From Robiginitalea myxolifaciens (GTDB taxonomy: Bacteria > Bacteroidota > Bacteroidia > Flavobacteriales > Flavobacteriaceae): 64,000 bases of DNA. Within the stretch, counting starts at the first letter, position 1; the number at the start of each line of letters is the position of its first letter. Location: contig NZ_FOYQ01000002.1 of assembly GCF_900115205.1 (NCBI RefSeq), positions 744,001-808,000 of the forward strand, given 5' to 3'. Shown piece by piece: positions 63,306 to 64,000 of the stretch. The position numbers and the translations under genes are program-made. Under the pieces are notes generated by a model. It did not search any database. It worked only from the letters and a program-made list of their open reading frames with translations, and had not been told where the DNA came from.

Positions 63306-64000
63306 TTACTGACTTTCGTCTCCCTTGGATTTAGGTGTCCCCAGGGAGAAGAGAATATACGCCAGGATAACCAGGGGGATCCCCAAATACTTCAGGGTAA
63401 GGATGAGCACGGCAGCCACAATCAGAAAGATGTATTTCAAGCCGTTCTCTTTGAAAGACCACCCGCGAAACTTTAACGCAAACAAGGCAATCGGGGCATT
63501 GAGCAGCCAGGCAGAAAGCAGGGTCAATCCCACCAGTAACCAGGTATTGAGCAGTAGTCCGTTAATGGCCTCACTCCCATTGTACATCAGAATCAGGGGA
63601 AGGGAAATAATCATCAGCGCATTGGCTGGTGTTGGCAGCCCGATAAAGCTATCTACCTGATTCTCATCGATATTAAAACGGGCCAGACGCCAGGCCGAGG
63701 CCAGGGTTATTCCCAGCCCCAAGAAAGGGAACCAGGCATCCATAAAATGCTCGCGTCCGAGGGCATCCAGAAAAAAACTGCCGGAGTTCCACCCGCCAAA
63801 GACCGACATTCCCAATAACTGACACATGACCAGCCCAGGGACCAGCCCACTGGTAATCAGGTCTGCAAGGGAGTCTAATTGTACTCCCAATTCGGATTGC
63901 ACCCCGAGTAATCGGGCTAAAAGTCCGTCCAGGAAATCGCAAACAACGCCGAGGATAAAGAATATCGCGGCCCATTCCAGGCGCCCCAATACGGCAAAAA
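63306..64000 (-). CDS. pssA: CDP-diacylglycerol--serine O-phosphatidyltransferase, N-terminus cut by window end
   Basis: The frame is open to base 64000, so the first part of the protein (about 25-30 residues by family comparison) is missing. The CDP-alcohol phosphotransferase motif D-x2-DG-x2-AR-x8-G-x3-D-x3-D is seen as DFLDGLLARLLGVQSELGVQLDSLADLITSG. About six membrane helices follow. It makes phosphatidylserine, the precursor of phosphatidylethanolamine. It converges on lptB with eighteen bases between stops. Confidence 0.9.
   Translation of the reverse strand, partial: FAVLGRLEWAAIFFILGVVCDFLDGLLARLLGVQSELGVQLDSLADLITSGLVPGLVMCQLLGMSVFGGWNSGSFFLDALGREHFMDAWFPFLGLGITLASAWRLARFNIDENQVDSFIGLPTPANALMIISLPLILMYNGSEAINGLLLNTWLLVGLTLLSAWLLNAPIALFALKFRGWSFKENGLKYIFLIVAAVLILTLKYLGIPLVILAYILFSLGTPKSKGDESQ

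Overview
The window is chromosomal DNA of a marine-type member of the Flavobacteriaceae (Bacteroidota). The phylum call rests on Bacteroidota-type promoters (TTG or TTTG, about 20 bases, TAnnTTTG) in front of thrS, transketolase and both tRNAs, on absent or weak Shine-Dalgarno sequences, on DUF4249 lipoproteins, DUF6095, a PorT-like outer-membrane protein, split transketolase, ribonuclease Y and ZapA, and on a carotenoid cluster of the zeaxanthin/saproxanthin/myxol type. Robiginitalea- or Muricauda-like bacteria are plausible relatives, but the genus cannot be fixed from the sequence alone. I see no insertion sequence, prophage or CRISPR array; nearly everything is ordinary chromosomal content.

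Layout. 1-2117: three tandem DUF4249 outer-membrane lipoproteins, the first cut by the window edge. 2119-8359: glycerate kinase, a small membrane protein, the thrS-infC-rpmI-rplT translation operon (infC appears to start with ATA), YjbQ and a HAD phosphatase. 8395-14661: a leftward block with the so-called asparagine synthetase B family protein, dnaB, accA, an LptF/LptG permease and tgt. 14773-20537: split transketolase, an outer-membrane barrel, an FKBP lipoprotein, an S4-domain protein, a methyltransferase, a phosphoribosyltransferase and shikimate kinase. 20610-21005: tRNA-Lys(TTT) and a structured trailer. 21046-28893: accessory-looking metabolic and secreted genes (alcohol dehydrogenase, A/T-rich serine hydrolase, a TonB-plug/TPR protein without a barrel, a membrane-anchored tripeptidyl-type hydrolase, a Gfo/Idh/MocA oxidoreductase). 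28944-32353: a LysR regulator divergent from two small genes and an SbtA-type bicarbonate transporter, then a TauE/SafE permease. 32421-32840: tRNA-Leu(GAG) with a trailer built like that of tRNA-Lys. 32860-40759: an FAD amino-acid oxidase-like gene, then a MerR/B12-binding regulator leading the operon crtI-crtB-crtZ-crtD-cruF, with a convergent crtA-like 2-hydroxylase gene. 40765-48847: a cysteine-less thioredoxin-fold protein, aconitase, MoxR, two periplasmic foldases, an SRPBCC protein and a class A beta-lactamase-like hydrolase. 48877-51291: zapA, a probable 6S RNA and ribonuclease Y. 51349-57840: repeats, an M23 peptidase, a cysteine desulfurase, an Smr protein and a four-gene cluster of small Cys-rich membrane proteins. 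57848-64000: RecQ, KdsD-type isomerase, TatC, a CMD-family protein, LptB and a truncated pssA.

How parts work together. The carotenoid genes make sense as a route from phytoene to a hydroxylated monocyclic carotenoid (saproxanthin or myxol): CrtB and CrtI make lycopene, CruF hydrates and CrtD desaturates the acyclic end, CrtZ hydroxylates the ring, and the CrtA homologue adds the 2'-hydroxyl. The lycopene cyclase is not in the window. The leading regulator keeps the residues that hold cobalamin in CarH-type light sensors, so light-controlled pigmentation is likely. LptF/G and LptB (LPS export), KdsD (Kdo synthesis), and the SurA-like and PpiC-like foldases belong to outer-membrane building.

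The least described feature is non-coding. Both tRNA genes are followed by the same ordered series of hairpins. In each, the right arm of the terminator can pair perfectly with a downstream segment instead, and a later hairpin presents a near-identical 12-base loop (GAGCRMAGCGAA). A related 14-base-period CAAATTCC repeat lies after the tRNA-Leu cassette and again at 51349-51477.
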